NCBI GenBank assembly: GCA_018064685.1
Contig: JAGHUS010000010.1
Coordinates: 1-46,088, forward strand
DNA from: Bacteroidales bacterium
Lineage (GTDB): Bacteria > Bacteroidota > Bacteroidia > Bacteroidales > Bacteroidaceae
Length of the DNA stretch: 46,088 nucleotides
Direction: 5' to 3'
Shown here: piece by piece, positions 7,744-16,652 of the stretch
How positions within the stretch are numbered: the first letter of the stretch is position 1
Layout: each line of letters starts with the position of its first letter
Made by a program: the position numbers and the translations under genes
The notes under the pieces: model-generated
The model's input: only the letters and a program-made list of their open reading frames with translations
Told to the model about the DNA's origin: nothing
Databases searched by the model: none

Positions 7744-10566
7744 CTACTGCGGACGCAGGATGACGCGGAAGTGTCGGCCCTCGCTAAGCAGTTTACGGGC
7801 ATACGCACTTACGGATTCCACGGTCTGAGCCTTCACGGTTTCCTCGAAGTCCTTCAGATAATCGATGTCATACATAAACAACTCGGACAGCCAAGACACG
7901 ACAACCTGGTCTTGCCCGGCACCAGAATAGAAGTTGTTAAGGTACTCCTCCTTGGTCTTCTGCAGAAGAGTGGCATCACAACCATTTGCTATCTGCTCCA
8001 TCATTTCCTCAACAGCATCCCTGACAGCATCGGTCTGCTCGGGCTTGACAGGGAACGAGCTCTGCACACCCAGAATGTGAATACCCTGGAGTGAAGGCAT
8101 CACCATAGTGGAAGCCTGTGGAGAATAGGCGGCACCCATCTCCTCTCGCACCTTGGCATCGAGCATCTTGTCGAGAACACCCGTCAGCATATTGTCCGCC
8201 ACAATATTCTGGATGTTGTACTGAGGGTTAGGATTGCACCACGCATTGAAAACGTAGCTTTGGGGAATAGACATGGGATAGTGCGAGTCCAGCATACAGT
8301 TGTCAGGCTTCACACCGCGATACAGACGAGTATTCTTGATGTTATCCTCGTAACGCTGCGACGAAGTACCAGGCAAAGACGCCAGATAAGTACTTATCAG
8401 TCGGTTGATTTGCTCGGCATCGTACTGTCCCACGATGAATACCACAAAGGCACCGGCATCGCTTGTCAGTTCGCGGAAGGCCTTCACAGCAGCCTCGTAG
8501 TCGAAGTTCATAATCTCGTCGGCATGGGGCGTCTGCAACCAGGGGTGTGACAACTCGTCCAACCAGACACTGTTGATGGAATCCTGGAATACAGAAGAAG
8601 GATTACCCTCCATGTTCTTTATCGTCGAGATGAGCGACTCCCTTCTGGTCGCGAAAACTTCGTTGTCAGGCTCGAGCGAGGTCATGGTCAGGTAGAACTG
8701 CTGCAACATCGTCTCCAGGTCGTTGCCGGCACAGTGCCCGTCGAAGTTCAGCTGATCCTGCATTATCTCCCAGTTCATCTCGATATCCTTGCCGAAGGTG
8801 ATACGCTCTATCTCGGACGCCTTATAGCCACCCTTCTTGCTGAAGTTGATGACCGAGGGAGACATCTGCGCTATCAGTCGACCGCTGTCGCTTACAAGGT
8901 TCACGCCACCCGGTGCCCAGGCCTTCATCACCACTCGGCCAGGGTTGTTTTGAGAAGAGGCGATGAGCAGTCGCAGTCCGTTTTTGCACTTCACGTAGTC
9001 GAAGCCGTAGTTCCACTTCTCGACCGCTACGACCTCACCTGGAGTGGGCAACTGTGCCATCAAGGGGCTGTCGTCGGTATCATCCTTGTAAGGTTCGGTC
9101 TTGTGGGCCGAAACGCGTTGCAACACATCGAGAAGGTCCTGTTGGGAGGGAATGACGTGACCGTCGTCCTTGTTCAGACTGACAATGGCCAGGTCGCTGC
9201 CGTCCAACCTATACAGGTACTCGCTGGCAAAGACGTTCAGGTCGTCGGCATTCATGTGACTGAGAATCTCGTTGTCGACATTATATCGGGCCGTATCCTC
9301 CATCGCGACGTTACCATACAGGTAGTGGTTGGTAAGCGACTGGCAATGCACCGAACTGTTGTAGCGGTTGCTAATGGTGAGCGACTGCTGCATGCGGGCA
9401 TGCATCCACTGGGCGGCACGCATACACTCGGACTCGCTGAATCCGTGCTCGGCGGCCTGTCGGAGCAGTGTCATGCACGCTTCGAGAGCATCCTGCATAC
9501 GTCCCTCCCTGGGGACGATGTTGAGTCCGAGAGCGGGATAGATGGACGAGAAATAGTAATTGCCGAAATACGACTCGCATTCCGAGAAGGGGGAATTGTC
9601 AGAATGTCCAATGGCATTGGCACGAGCATCGAGCATATGAGTCACCAAATCCTGCATAATCTGCCGACGACGATACTCCATCGAGTTTCTGGCCTCCTTC
9701 GCCACAGGCGGCATCTTGCGGAAGATGAAAAGTTCCTCCCGCTCCAATTCCTTGTCCTTCTGAACAACGACAATAGGTTGTTCGTTGCCAGGCAGTTCGG
9801 TATAACGGAAGTCGCTGGCAAACTTAGAGCGCTTCAACGTGCCAAACAGTTTCTTTATGGCATTCTCAACATAGTCGGCATCCACATCACCCACCACGAT
9901 GACAGCCTGATTTTCAGGATTGTACCAACGCTCGTAGTAGTCCTTCAGCTGTGCGGGACGAAACTTACGGATGATGTCCATGTCGCCAATGGGCAGACAG
10001 TCGGCATAATGACTGCCGGCGAATATAGCAGGCATGGCATTGTAGAACAAACGCTGACGCCCCACATTCCTTGAGCGCCATTCCTCGACAATGACATTGC
10101 GCTCCTTGTCTATAGCCTTGTCGTCGAGAGTCAGCCCGTGCGACCAGTCGTAGAGGATGAGCAGCATAGAGTCGAGCAGTTCGACGCCCTGATCGGTAGG
10201 AACATGGTCTATGTGATAGGTAGTGTACTCCATGTCGGTCACTGCATTGAAGTTACCACCTATGCCATGATGCTCCAGAAAGTCGGTCAGCGATCTGCCG
10301 GGGAAGTGCTCCGTACCGTTGAAACACATATGTTCGAGGAAGTGAGCCAGACCACGCTGGTCATCCCGCTCCTGCAGACTTCCCACACGCTGCACAAGAT
10401 AGAAGAAGGCATTGTCGCCGGGCATCTTGTTCGGACGGACATAGTACGTAAGTCCATTATCCAACTTACCCATCCGAACACTGGGGTCGAAAGGCAAACC
10501 TTGAGCATAAACTGAAAAGGACGCCAAGAACATGAGCGTCACAGCAACAAAAATCTTCTTAAGCAT
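7744..10566 (-). CDS. Secreted M16 family zinc metalloprotease (pitrilysin type)
   Basis: Peptidase of 940 residues with two M16 halves in one chain. Residues 1-22 form a signal peptide ending VYAQ. The inverted zinc motif HFLEH has His75, Glu78 and His79. The expected downstream glutamate region ERNVIVEEW is at 155-163, with Glu162 the likely third ligand. The second half (about 530-940) is the catalytically silent M16 C-terminal type and ends FRVILRP. The protein is probably periplasmic or on the outer membrane and degrades peptides. PqqL-like enzymes of E. coli have the same length and layout. rsgA lies upstream on the same strand, but 244 bp separates them, so they are probably separate units. 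Confidence 0.9.
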   Translation of the reverse strand: MLKKIFVAVTLMFLASFSVYAQGLPFDPSVRMGKLDNGLTYYVRPNKMPGDNAFFYLVQRVGSLQERDDQRGLAHFLEHMCFNGTEHFPGRSLTDFLEHHGIGGNFNAVTDMEYTTYHIDHVPTDQGVELLDSMLLILYDWSHGLTLDDKAIDKERNVIVEEWRSRNVGRQRLFYNAMPAIFAGSHYADCLPIGDMDIIRKFRPAQLKDYYERWYNPENQAVIVVGDVDADYVENAIKKLFGTLKRSKFASDFRYTELPGNEQPIVVVQKDKELEREELFIFRKMPPVAKEARNSMEYRRRQIMQDLVTHMLDARANAIGHSDNSPFSECESYFGNYYFSSIYPALGLNIVPREGRMQDALEACMTLLRQAAEHGFSESECMRAAQWMHARMQQSLTISNRYNSSVHCQSLTNHYLYGNVAMEDTARYNVDNEILSHMNADDLNVFASEYLYRLDGSDLAIVSLNKDDGHVIPSQQDLLDVLQRVSAHKTEPYKDDTDDSPLMAQLPTPGEVVAVEKWNYGFDYVKCKNGLRLLIASSQNNPGRVVMKAWAPGGVNLVSDSGRLIAQMSPSVINFSKKGGYKASEIERITFGKDIEMNWEIMQDQLNFDGHCAGNDLETMLQQFYLTMTSLEPDNEVFATRRESLISTIKNMEGNPSSVFQDSINSVWLDELSHPWLQTPHADEIMNFDYEAAVKAFRELTSDAGAFVVFIVGQYDAEQINRLISTYLASLPGTSSQRYEDNIKNTRLYRGVKPDNCMLDSHYPMSIPQSYVFNAWCNPNPQYNIQNIVADNMLTGVLDKMLDAKVREEMGAAYSPQASTMVMPSLQGIHILGVQSSFPVKPEQTDAVRDAVEEMMEQIANGCDATLLQKTKEEYLNNFYSGAGQDQVVVSWLSELFMYDIDYLKDFEETVKAQTVESVSAYARKLLSEGRHFRVILRPQ

Positions 10567-10627
10567 GGTGTTTCTAATTAGCCTGGATATTCATGTTAAC
10601 GTGAATTATCGAAAAACAATCCGCAAT

Positions 10628-10663
10628 TTGTGAATCATGGGGTCAGCCCCCCCTGATTCACAA
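10628..10663. promoter_or_regulatory. Inverted repeat between rsgA and the M16 protease gene
   Basis: TTGTGAATCA and TGATTCACAA form perfect 10-bp arms around a GGGG/CCCC inner stem. The hairpin lies 62 bp upstream of the protease start and 148 bp downstream of the rsgA stop, so it could be a terminator for rsgA or an operator in the protease leader. No strong T run follows on the minus strand. The remainder of 10567-10810 holds short CTTTAACTC and TTCTT repeats and no gene. Confidence 0.55.
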
Positions 10664-10810
10664 TAGTTTTGTAGGTGATATACAACAATTTCAAAGAGGA
10701 AGACATTCGTCTTTAACTCCTTTAACTCCTAAACTTGAATTATAGAACAGCATCGCGCAGCCCAATTCTTCTTTATTCTTTCTTAATTCTTAATTAGAGA
10801 AGAAGGAGGG

Positions 10811-11749
10811 CTAATACCCTTGCCTGTACTTCTGCTCGTCCTTGTCGTCCAGCATCGACAGATAGCTCTGGTAGCGAGAGGGAGCAATGCGCTGGCCTTC
10901 GAGCGCCTGCAGTACGGCACAGCCAGGCTCGTGGGTGTGGGAGCAGTCGCTGTACTTGCAATCGCAACCAATCTGGAATATCTCACGGAAATAATGCCCC
11001 ACCTCAGCACGCTCCATGTCGAAGGTGCCAAAGCCCTTGATGCCCGGAGTATCGATGATGCTTCCGCCGAAAGGCAGATCGAAAAGCTGGCTGAAGGTGG
11101 TAGTATGCTGTCCCGTGTCATGCGCTACACTTATCTCGGCCGTCTTGGCATTGGCATCAGGCACGAGCTGGTTCAGCAAGGTACTCTTGCCCACTCCGCT
11201 GTTACCGCTGAAGAGCGTCACCTTGTCGCGCAACAGTTCCTTCAGTGCCTCCACACCCTCGCCATTCTTGGCCGAACAGGGCAAACACTTATATCCCAGA
11301 CAATCATACAGATAAGAGAGATTCTGCATGTATTGCATCTCCTCGTCATCGAGCAAGTCCACCTTGTTGAAGACGATGGCTACAGGCACACGATAGGCTT
11401 CGGTCGAAGCCAGAAAACGGTCGATGAAAGTAGTAGAGGTCTCGGGGTGCGCCACCGTAACAACCAGCACAGCCAGGTCTACATTGGCAGCAATGATATG
11501 GCTCTGCTTCGAGAGGTTCGAAGCCTTGCGTATCACATAGTTCTTACGATCCTCAACCCCGTTGATAAGGGCTGTGACGCCATCGGGCTGCAAGGTTATC
11601 GTCACCCTGTCGCCTACAGCCACCGGATTGGTGCTGCGTATGCCCTTCAGGCGGAAGTTACCCTTCACCTTACACTCAAAAAGTTGGCCACCGTCCGTAC
11701 GGACAGTGTACCAACTTCCTGTATTTCTTATGATTAATCCTTTCAACAC
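10811..11749 (-). CDS. rsgA: Ribosome small subunit-dependent GTPase RsgA
   Basis: Circularly permuted GTPase that helps late maturation of the 30S ribosomal subunit. At 312 residues it fits the family. An OB-fold covers about residues 1-70. The G4 motif is in FNKVDLLD, the G1 loop GNSGVGKST is at about 179-187, and G3 DTPG follows, which is the permuted order. The zinc-binding region CDCKYSDCSHTHEPGC is at about 260-277. Translation starts at a GTG (11747-11749). It overlaps the frr stop by one base (TAGTG), which suggests coupled translation. Confidence 0.95.
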   Translation of the reverse strand: MLKGLIIRNTGSWYTVRTDGGQLFECKVKGNFRLKGIRSTNPVAVGDRVTITLQPDGVTALINGVEDRKNYVIRKASNLSKQSHIIAANVDLAVLVVTVAHPETSTTFIDRFLASTEAYRVPVAIVFNKVDLLDDEEMQYMQNLSYLYDCLGYKCLPCSAKNGEGVEALKELLRDKVTLFSGNSGVGKSTLLNQLVPDANAKTAEISVAHDTGQHTTTFSQLFDLPFGGSIIDTPGIKGFGTFDMERAEVGHYFREIFQIGCDCKYSDCSHTHEPGCAVLQALEGQRIAPSRYQSYLSMLDDKDEQKYRQGY

Positions 11750-12309
11750 TATACAGTCATGATTTCCTTCTCCTTGGCAGCATACAGGTCGTCGACCTTC
11801 TTGATAAAGCGGTCGTGCATCTTCTGCAGGTCAGCCTCGGCATCCTTCTCCAAGTCTTCCGACAGACCATCCTTGATGGACTTCTTCAGCTTGTCGATGA
11901 TGTCGCGACGTGCATTACGCACACTCACCTTTGCCTGCTCAGCTTCAGCCTTACACTGCTTGGCCAACTGCTTACGACGCTCCTCGGTCAATGGGGGAAT
12001 GCCCAGACGGATGATCTCACCATTATTCTCGGGAGTGATGCCCACGCTGCTGTCCAGGATAGCCTTCTCGATAGGACGGAACATATTCTTATCCCAAGGC
12101 TTGATGGCGATGGTACGAGCATCGGGGGTAGTAACACTTGCCACATTGTTGATGGGCACCATGCTGCCGTAGCTCTCCACACGCACACCGTCCAGGATCT
12201 TCACGTTAGCCTTACCAGCACGGATGTGATCCAAAGCCTCCTCGAGGTACATCACTGCCTCTTCCATTTTCTCCTCAGCTATGCCAAGGAGTTCTTTTAC
12301 TTCTGCCAT
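11749..12309 (-). CDS. frr: Ribosome recycling factor
   Basis: Splits the post-termination ribosome together with EF-G. It has 186 residues, the standard length. Typical features are the central [18 protein letters not shown], the stretch AIKPWDKNM, and [17 protein letters not shown], followed by the long helical C-terminus. It is the first gene of an frr-rsgA operon, sharing one base with the rsgA start. A divergent promoter region separates it from the VTC-like gene. Confidence 0.97.
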   Translation of the reverse strand: MAEVKELLGIAEEKMEEAVMYLEEALDHIRAGKANVKILDGVRVESYGSMVPINNVASVTTPDARTIAIKPWDKNMFRPIEKAILDSSVGITPENNGEIIRLGIPPLTEERRKQLAKQCKAEAEQAKVSVRNARRDIIDKLKKSIKDGLSEDLEKDAEADLQKMHDRFIKKVDDLYAAKEKEIMTV

Positions 12310-12358
12310 AAACTTATGTTTTTACTTAAATTATTCTATTTTCACATTTTCAATGCAA

Positions 12359-12390
12359 CAAAAGTATAAGTTTTAATTGAATTTTGCAAG
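12359..12390 (-). promoter_or_regulatory. Promoter of frr-rsgA
   Basis: On the minus strand the -7 box TACTTTTG lies at 12366-12359, with CTTG (one mismatch to TTTG) 20 bp upstream at 12390-12387. The predicted transcript leader is about 43 nt. Confidence 0.7.
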
Positions 12391-12419
12391 AAAAAAAGAT
12401 GAATAACTCATTTTTTTCG

Positions 12420-12427
12420 TATATTTG
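12420..12427 (+). promoter_or_regulatory. -7 box of the VTC-like operon
   Basis: TATATTTG matches TAnnTTTG and lies 22 bp before the chosen ATG at 12449. It overlaps a possible TTG start at 12425 of the same frame, which is therefore unlikely to be used. No clear TTTG is visible at -33. This promoter is divergent from that of frr, with only about 30 bp between the two -7 boxes. Confidence 0.6.
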
Positions 12428-12448
12428 CCGCAGAAAAGTGCGAAACAA

Positions 12449-13225
12449 ATGGCAGAATTGAATATTGACAGTCAAATTGACAACCTTTTGCAAGAACTCA
12501 AGCCCATCACGCTCGAGGAGATGTCTTCTATACGGTTGATGAATCGCACCGACAAGAAGTTTGTCACCAACAAGGCCAAACTGGCGGAACTGCTCAAGCT
12601 GGCTCAAGGCAAATACTATGCGCAGTTTCATGCGGGCAGTCGCATAGCCAGCTACCGCACCACCTATTGGGATACCGACGACCACTTCTACTACCTGCAG
12701 CACCACAACGGACGTGCACCACGCCAAAAGGTGAGAGTGCGCACGTATATGGACAGCGGCATCACGTTTCTGGAGGTAAAGACGAAGAACAACCACGGAC
12801 GTACCAAAAAGAAGCGTGTAGAGGTGCCAGGGCAAGGACTCATCGAAGGGGAGAACGACTTCCTGATGGAGCGAGTGCACCGGCCTGTGAGCGACATACA
12901 CGAAACGGTGCAGAACAACTTCCACCGCATCACACTGGTCAACTACGGCAAGACGGAACGACTGACGATTGATTTCGACGTGAAGTTCCACAACTACGAC
13001 ACCAACTGCGATGCCACGACGGGCGACCTCGTCATCATCGAGCTGAAGCGCGACGGAAACGTGTACAGCCCCGTACTGGACATTCTGCGCGAATTGCGCA
13101 TCAAGCCGAGCGGATTCAGCAAATACTGCATCGGCAGCGTCATCACGAACAAGTCGCTCAAGAACAACCTGTTCAAGCCGAAACTGGTTAAGATAGGACG
13201 CCTTGTCGGTACACAGCTGGGGTGA
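12449..13225 (+). CDS. VTC domain polyphosphate polymerase-like protein
   Basis: Resembles the VTC (vacuolar transporter chaperone) catalytic domain, a tunnel-fold polymerase that makes polyphosphate from ATP. It has 258 residues. Family-like elements are SSIRLMNRTDKKFVT (about 22-36), YWDTDDHFYY, a basic strand PRQKVRVRTYMDS, the acidic-basic FLEVKTKNNHGRTKKKR, and later VIIELKRDGN and KPSGFSKYCIGSV. These supply the Lys/Arg and Glu residues that line the tunnel in this superfamily. No membrane segment is visible, but the next gene encodes a DUF4956 membrane protein, a frequent partner of VTC genes in bacteria. Its activity here is inferred. Confidence 0.82.
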   Translation: MAELNIDSQIDNLLQELKPITLEEMSSIRLMNRTDKKFVTNKAKLAELLKLAQGKYYAQFHAGSRIASYRTTYWDTDDHFYYLQHHNGRAPRQKVRVRTYMDSGITFLEVKTKNNHGRTKKKRVEVPGQGLIEGENDFLMERVHRPVSDIHETVQNNFHRITLVNYGKTERLTIDFDVKFHNYDTNCDATTGDLVIIELKRDGNVYSPVLDILRELRIKPSGFSKYCIGSVITNKSLKNNLFKPKLVKIGRLVGTQLG

Positions 13226-13281
13226 GAAAAGGGAGAGAGACACACACAAGAAAATTGTTAAATAGAAAATATAACTAACCT

Positions 13282-14013
13282 ATGAACGAAGAAATTTTAG
13301 ACAATTCCCTGGATGAGGTCATGGACCTCACAAACGGGATGGAGGAACCCGTCACAACATTCCTCGGACTGGAATGGGGAGACATGCCCGACTTCTACTC
13401 ATTACTCATCCGCCTTGCCATCAACTTTATCATGGTGGGCATCATCGCACGCTGCTTCTACTACCCCAAGAGCCGTCGTCGCGACTATCTGTTCATCTTC
13501 ATCATCATGGCCATGAGCATCTTCATGCTTGTCAGCCTCATGGAGGGTTCGAAGATGAAGACGGGCGCCGCCCTTGGCTTGTTTGCCATCTTCGGCATCA
13601 TACGCTACCGTACCGAGGCCATACCCATTCGCGAGATGACGTACCTCTTCATGCTCGTCTCAACCAGCGTCGTCAATGCCATGGTGGTGAAGATGCACTG
13701 GGAGAACATCCTGTCGCTTACCTGCGCCAACCTGTTCTTCATCTTCCTGGCATGGATGTTCGAATCGAGCAAGATTATCAGCTCGAAGTGTTCGAAATAT
13801 ATAAAATATGATAATGTGAACCTCGTTGCACCCGACAAGCGCGACGAGCTGAAGGCCGACCTGGAGAAGCGTACCGGACTGACCATCACACAGATAGAGG
13901 TTGGCACCATCGACTTCCTGAAGGACAGTGTCCTCATCCGCATCTTCTACGACGAGCCTATGGACAAGAACAACAGCATGGAGAGTGTTGCTCGTCTGCC
14001 ACGTAACAAATAA
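13282..14013 (+). CDS. DUF4956 domain membrane protein
   Basis: Inner-membrane protein of 243 residues. Four hydrophobic segments lie at about 43-60, 70-88, 94-112 and 125-160. The family-typical run around FGIIRYRTEAIPIREMTYLF is visible at about 105-124. The soluble C-terminal part (about 180-243) looks like a small regulatory domain (LEKRTGLTITQIEVGTIDFL). The biochemical function of DUF4956 is not known to me. It commonly lies beside VTC-like polyphosphate polymerase genes, and here it begins 56 bp after one, so the two are probably cotranscribed and act together. Confidence 0.85.
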   Translation: MNEEILDNSLDEVMDLTNGMEEPVTTFLGLEWGDMPDFYSLLIRLAINFIMVGIIARCFYYPKSRRRDYLFIFIIMAMSIFMLVSLMEGSKMKTGAALGLFAIFGIIRYRTEAIPIREMTYLFMLVSTSVVNAMVVKMHWENILSLTCANLFFIFLAWMFESSKIISSKCSKYIKYDNVNLVAPDKRDELKADLEKRTGLTITQIEVGTIDFLKDSVLIRIFYDEPMDKNNSMESVARLPRNK

Positions 14014-14022
14014 AGAAAAACA

Positions 14023-14826
14023 ATGAAGAAAAACTTGCTTTTAACCCTCTTCGCCGCATTGCCTTTCACAGCTTGGGCTGGCAATGACGGCGACAATGAC
14101 GACTTCGGCGCATGGATGGAACTGAGTGCAAAGAAGGATTTGCCACACGACCTCAGCGTAGGGGTTGAAGGCGAGTTGCGCATGCATGACAACAGCAGCA
14201 CCGTCGACCGCTGGTCGCTGGGGGCAAACCTGGGCTACAAGGTGAACAAGTACCTGAAGGTGGGTGTGGGCTACCAGATTCTTGACGATTACACATCCGA
14301 CAAGATAAGCAAGGAAGAGAGGGACGTGACGACGGGAGAGCTGATGGCCTACCGTTACACGCCCAGCTACTGGACGCCCCGTCACCGCTTCTACACCGAA
14401 GCCGTGGGAAGCATCAAGCTGTGGAAGTGGCTGCGCATATCGGTGCGCGAGCGCTACCAGTTCACCCATAAGACGGAGAAGACCATCACCGGCCGATACG
14501 ACACCGAGGCTCCTGACTGGGAACGCGACCCGGTAAAGGACAAATTCAACGAGTGCAAGAGCCGTCAGGTATTGCGCAGCCGCATCAAGCTGCAGCTGGA
14601 CAAGAAACACCTGGACTGGTCGCCCTTCGTGGCTGTCGAATTCCATAACAACGTGGCCGTTGGCGAATACATGAGCTTCGACAAACTGCGCACCAGCGTG
14701 GGCACAGAGTACAAGATCAACAAGCAGAACGACGTATCACTATCTTATGTCATGACGCTCGACCGCACTGCTCATCCCTACCAGACCATGCACGCCATCT
14801 GTGCCAGCTACAGCTACGACTTCTGA
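14023..14826 (+). CDS. DUF2490-like outer membrane protein
   Basis: Protein of 267 residues with a signal peptide at 1-19 (ending TAWA). The rest consists of alternating short strands with aromatic ends (LGYKVNKYLKVGVGYQIL, WLRISVRERYQF, NDVSLSYVMTL), and it ends YSYDF with a terminal phenylalanine typical of outer-membrane barrels. This matches the DUF2490 group. It starts 9 bp after the DUF4956 gene, so it is in the same operon. A role in export or surface anchoring of the operon product is inference. Confidence 0.8.
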   Translation: MKKNLLLTLFAALPFTAWAGNDGDNDDFGAWMELSAKKDLPHDLSVGVEGELRMHDNSSTVDRWSLGANLGYKVNKYLKVGVGYQILDDYTSDKISKEERDVTTGELMAYRYTPSYWTPRHRFYTEAVGSIKLWKWLRISVRERYQFTHKTEKTITGRYDTEAPDWERDPVKDKFNECKSRQVLRSRIKLQLDKKHLDWSPFVAVEFHNNVAVGEYMSFDKLRTSVGTEYKINKQNDVSLSYVMTLDRTAHPYQTMHAICASYSYDF

Positions 14827-14893
14827 TAACGTCCACTACACACGAGAACCATTTCACATTTAACTAAAACTCACACGAAAAATCCATTAAACA

Positions 14894-15349
14894 ATGAAAA
14901 AACTGATTCTTTCCATCATAGCCGTTTGCATCGCTAATGTTGCTATGGCTCAAGACGAATACAAATACCTCACCGTCGCCACCACTTCGGCCGAGAGCAG
15001 CATCGAGCTGGCTACCATCCAGAAGATTACCTTCGACATGACCGAGAACCTCGTTGTGGTAACTACGAGCGAGGGTGTAGTGAAGTTTGCACAGGCCGAG
15101 ATGCAGAAGATGTTCTTCACCGACGCACCCACGGCCATCGAGTCACTCCCCACCGAGAGCGCCAACCTGAAGGTTGCAAGCAATACGCTCAAGGCCGAGG
15201 GCAGAGGTCTGCTGCGCATCTATAGTGCCAACGGCACCCTGCAGCGCATGGCCAACGTGGATGGCAACGCCAACATCAGCCTGAGCAACCTGCCCGCTGG
15301 CACATACATCATCAACCTAGGCAAGCAGACCATCAAGGTCAGCAAGTAA
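14894..15349 (+). CDS. Small secreted protein with type-IX-like C-terminal sorting domain
   Basis: Protein of 151 residues with a signal peptide at 1-19 (ending AMAQ). Residues about 20-85 form a short beta-rich domain, with ELATIQKITFDMTENLVVVT as a common start of such Bacteroidetes domains. The C-terminus from about 95 (LLRIYSANGTLQRMANV... LPAGTYIINLGKQTIKVSK) looks like a type A sorting domain of the type IX secretion system. It lies in the VTC operon and starts 67 bp after the DUF2490-like gene. Its N-terminal layout is echoed in the next gene. Confidence 0.75.
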   Translation: MKKLILSIIAVCIANVAMAQDEYKYLTVATTSAESSIELATIQKITFDMTENLVVVTTSEGVVKFAQAEMQKMFFTDAPTAIESLPTESANLKVASNTLKAEGRGLLRIYSANGTLQRMANVDGNANISLSNLPAGTYIINLGKQTIKVSK

Positions 15350-15388
15350 CAGATGCACAATGCATCGAGCATAATAGAAACAAGAACT

Positions 15389-16621
15389 ATGAAGAAGTAC
15401 ACCTTATTTATATGTACACTCCTGGCGTGTCTTGCCACCCAGGCACAGACCAAGATGCGCATCTGGCAGGCCGGCGAAGACAAAGTTGTCAGCATTGCCG
15501 AGGCTGGAGAGATGAAAGTGGATGGTTCGGCCATCAGCATCAAAGGAAAAAGCTACCAGATGTCGGCCATCGACAGCCTCATCATCGTGCCACAGGTGGA
15601 CATCATCTACAACGAAGGCACTGCCACCGTCAACATCCCCGCTGCAGTGGCCAAGGACGTCACGGCTACCGTCAATGGAGCTCACGTCACCATCAACAAC
15701 AAGAATGTGAGCAATGAGTGTGAGTTCGTGCTTTCGGGCTCGAGCAGCAACGGCAGCCTGACCTATAACGGCAGTTTCAAGACGACGTTCGTACTGAACG
15801 GACTCAGCCTGAAGAGTGCAACAGGTGCTGCTCTCGACATACAATGCGGCAAGCGCGTGGCAATGAATCTGATGCCCGGCACAGCCAATGTACTGGAGGA
15901 TGGTGCCAGCGGCAGTCAGAAGGCTTGCCTCTACTGCAAGGGACATCTGGAGGTGGAGGGCAGCGGCTCGCTCAGCATCACTGCCAACAAGAGTCACGGC
16001 ATTGCCACCAAGGAATACCTGCAACTGAAGAAGAGCACCGGCAACATCACCATCGTCAAGAGTGCCAACGATGCCATTCATGCGGGACAATACTTCCAGA
16101 TGAACGGCGGCACGCTCACCTTCGACGAGAACACCGTGGCCGACGGCATCCAGGTTGACGCTCTGCTGCTGGACGACGATGTGACCATCGACCCCAACGA
16201 GGAGTTCAACGGACAGGTCATCATCAAGGGCGGTACCATCAAGGGCGTGATAAAGAACCAGGACTGCAAAGGTATCAAGTGCGACGGTGCCATAACCATC
16301 AGCGGCGGCACCATCGACCTCTCTGCCAACGGCAACGGTTCGCGTGGCGTGCAGGCCGACGGTCTTGTCACCATTAACGAGAAGGACAACACCACTCTCA
16401 TCACCATTCTGGCCAAGGGTGCAAGATGCACACTGCCCGAGTGCGAGGACGATCCTCACCGCTGTGTGGGTATGAAACTGGATGGTGGTCTGCGTGTCGA
16501 GGCCGGTACACTAACCGTCACAGCTACAGGTTCGAAGAGCCGCAGCATACAGGTTCCCGTGGGTGGATACACCAAGACGGGCGGAACGGTCAATGCCACT
16601 CCTGGCATTACCGAGAAATAA
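15389..16621 (+). CDS. Secreted beta-helix, Cthe_2159-like carbohydrate-binding protein
   Basis: Protein of 410 residues. The signal peptide at 1-20 ends ATQAQ. I chose the ATG at 15389 over the in-frame ATG at 15353 because it places the signal peptide at the N-terminus. Residues about 20-70 repeat the small domain seen in the preceding gene. From about 90 on, the chain has regular Gly-rich turns and short strands (KGHLEVEGSGSLSIT, MNGGTLTFDENTVADGIQVD, ISGGTIDLSANGNGSRGVQADG), the pattern of the Cthe_2159 family of right-handed beta-helices that bind polysaccharides. Such proteins often neighbour VTC and DUF4956 genes. The C-terminus has GGTVNATPGITEK and no sorting domain. Confidence 0.78.
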   Translation: MKKYTLFICTLLACLATQAQTKMRIWQAGEDKVVSIAEAGEMKVDGSAISIKGKSYQMSAIDSLIIVPQVDIIYNEGTATVNIPAAVAKDVTATVNGAHVTINNKNVSNECEFVLSGSSSNGSLTYNGSFKTTFVLNGLSLKSATGAALDIQCGKRVAMNLMPGTANVLEDGASGSQKACLYCKGHLEVEGSGSLSITANKSHGIATKEYLQLKKSTGNITIVKSANDAIHAGQYFQMNGGTLTFDENTVADGIQVDALLLDDDVTIDPNEEFNGQVIIKGGTIKGVIKNQDCKGIKCDGAITISGGTIDLSANGNGSRGVQADGLVTINEKDNTTLITILAKGARCTLPECEDDPHRCVGMKLDGGLRVEAGTLTVTATGSKSRSIQVPVGGYTKTGGTVNATPGITEK

Positions 16622-16652
16622 GCAGCCAACCACATAACTCAGTACATCCCAC

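Noticed and set aside
8734..10074. 446-codon open frame on the plus strand opposite the M16 protease gene
   Set aside because: It is antisense to a gene with clear catalytic motifs and has no recognisable domain. GC-rich codons often leave long open antisense frames.
10820..11737. 305-codon plus-strand frame opposite rsgA
   Set aside because: rsgA has intact GTPase and zinc motifs on the other strand. The plus-strand product looks random in composition.
12350..13249. 299-codon minus-strand frame opposite the VTC-like gene
   Set aside because: It runs through the frr promoter region and shows no domain.
15404..16459. 351-codon minus-strand frame opposite the beta-helix gene
   Set aside because: The plus-strand gene has a signal peptide and regular repeats. 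The minus-strand frame has neither a signal nor a start site context.
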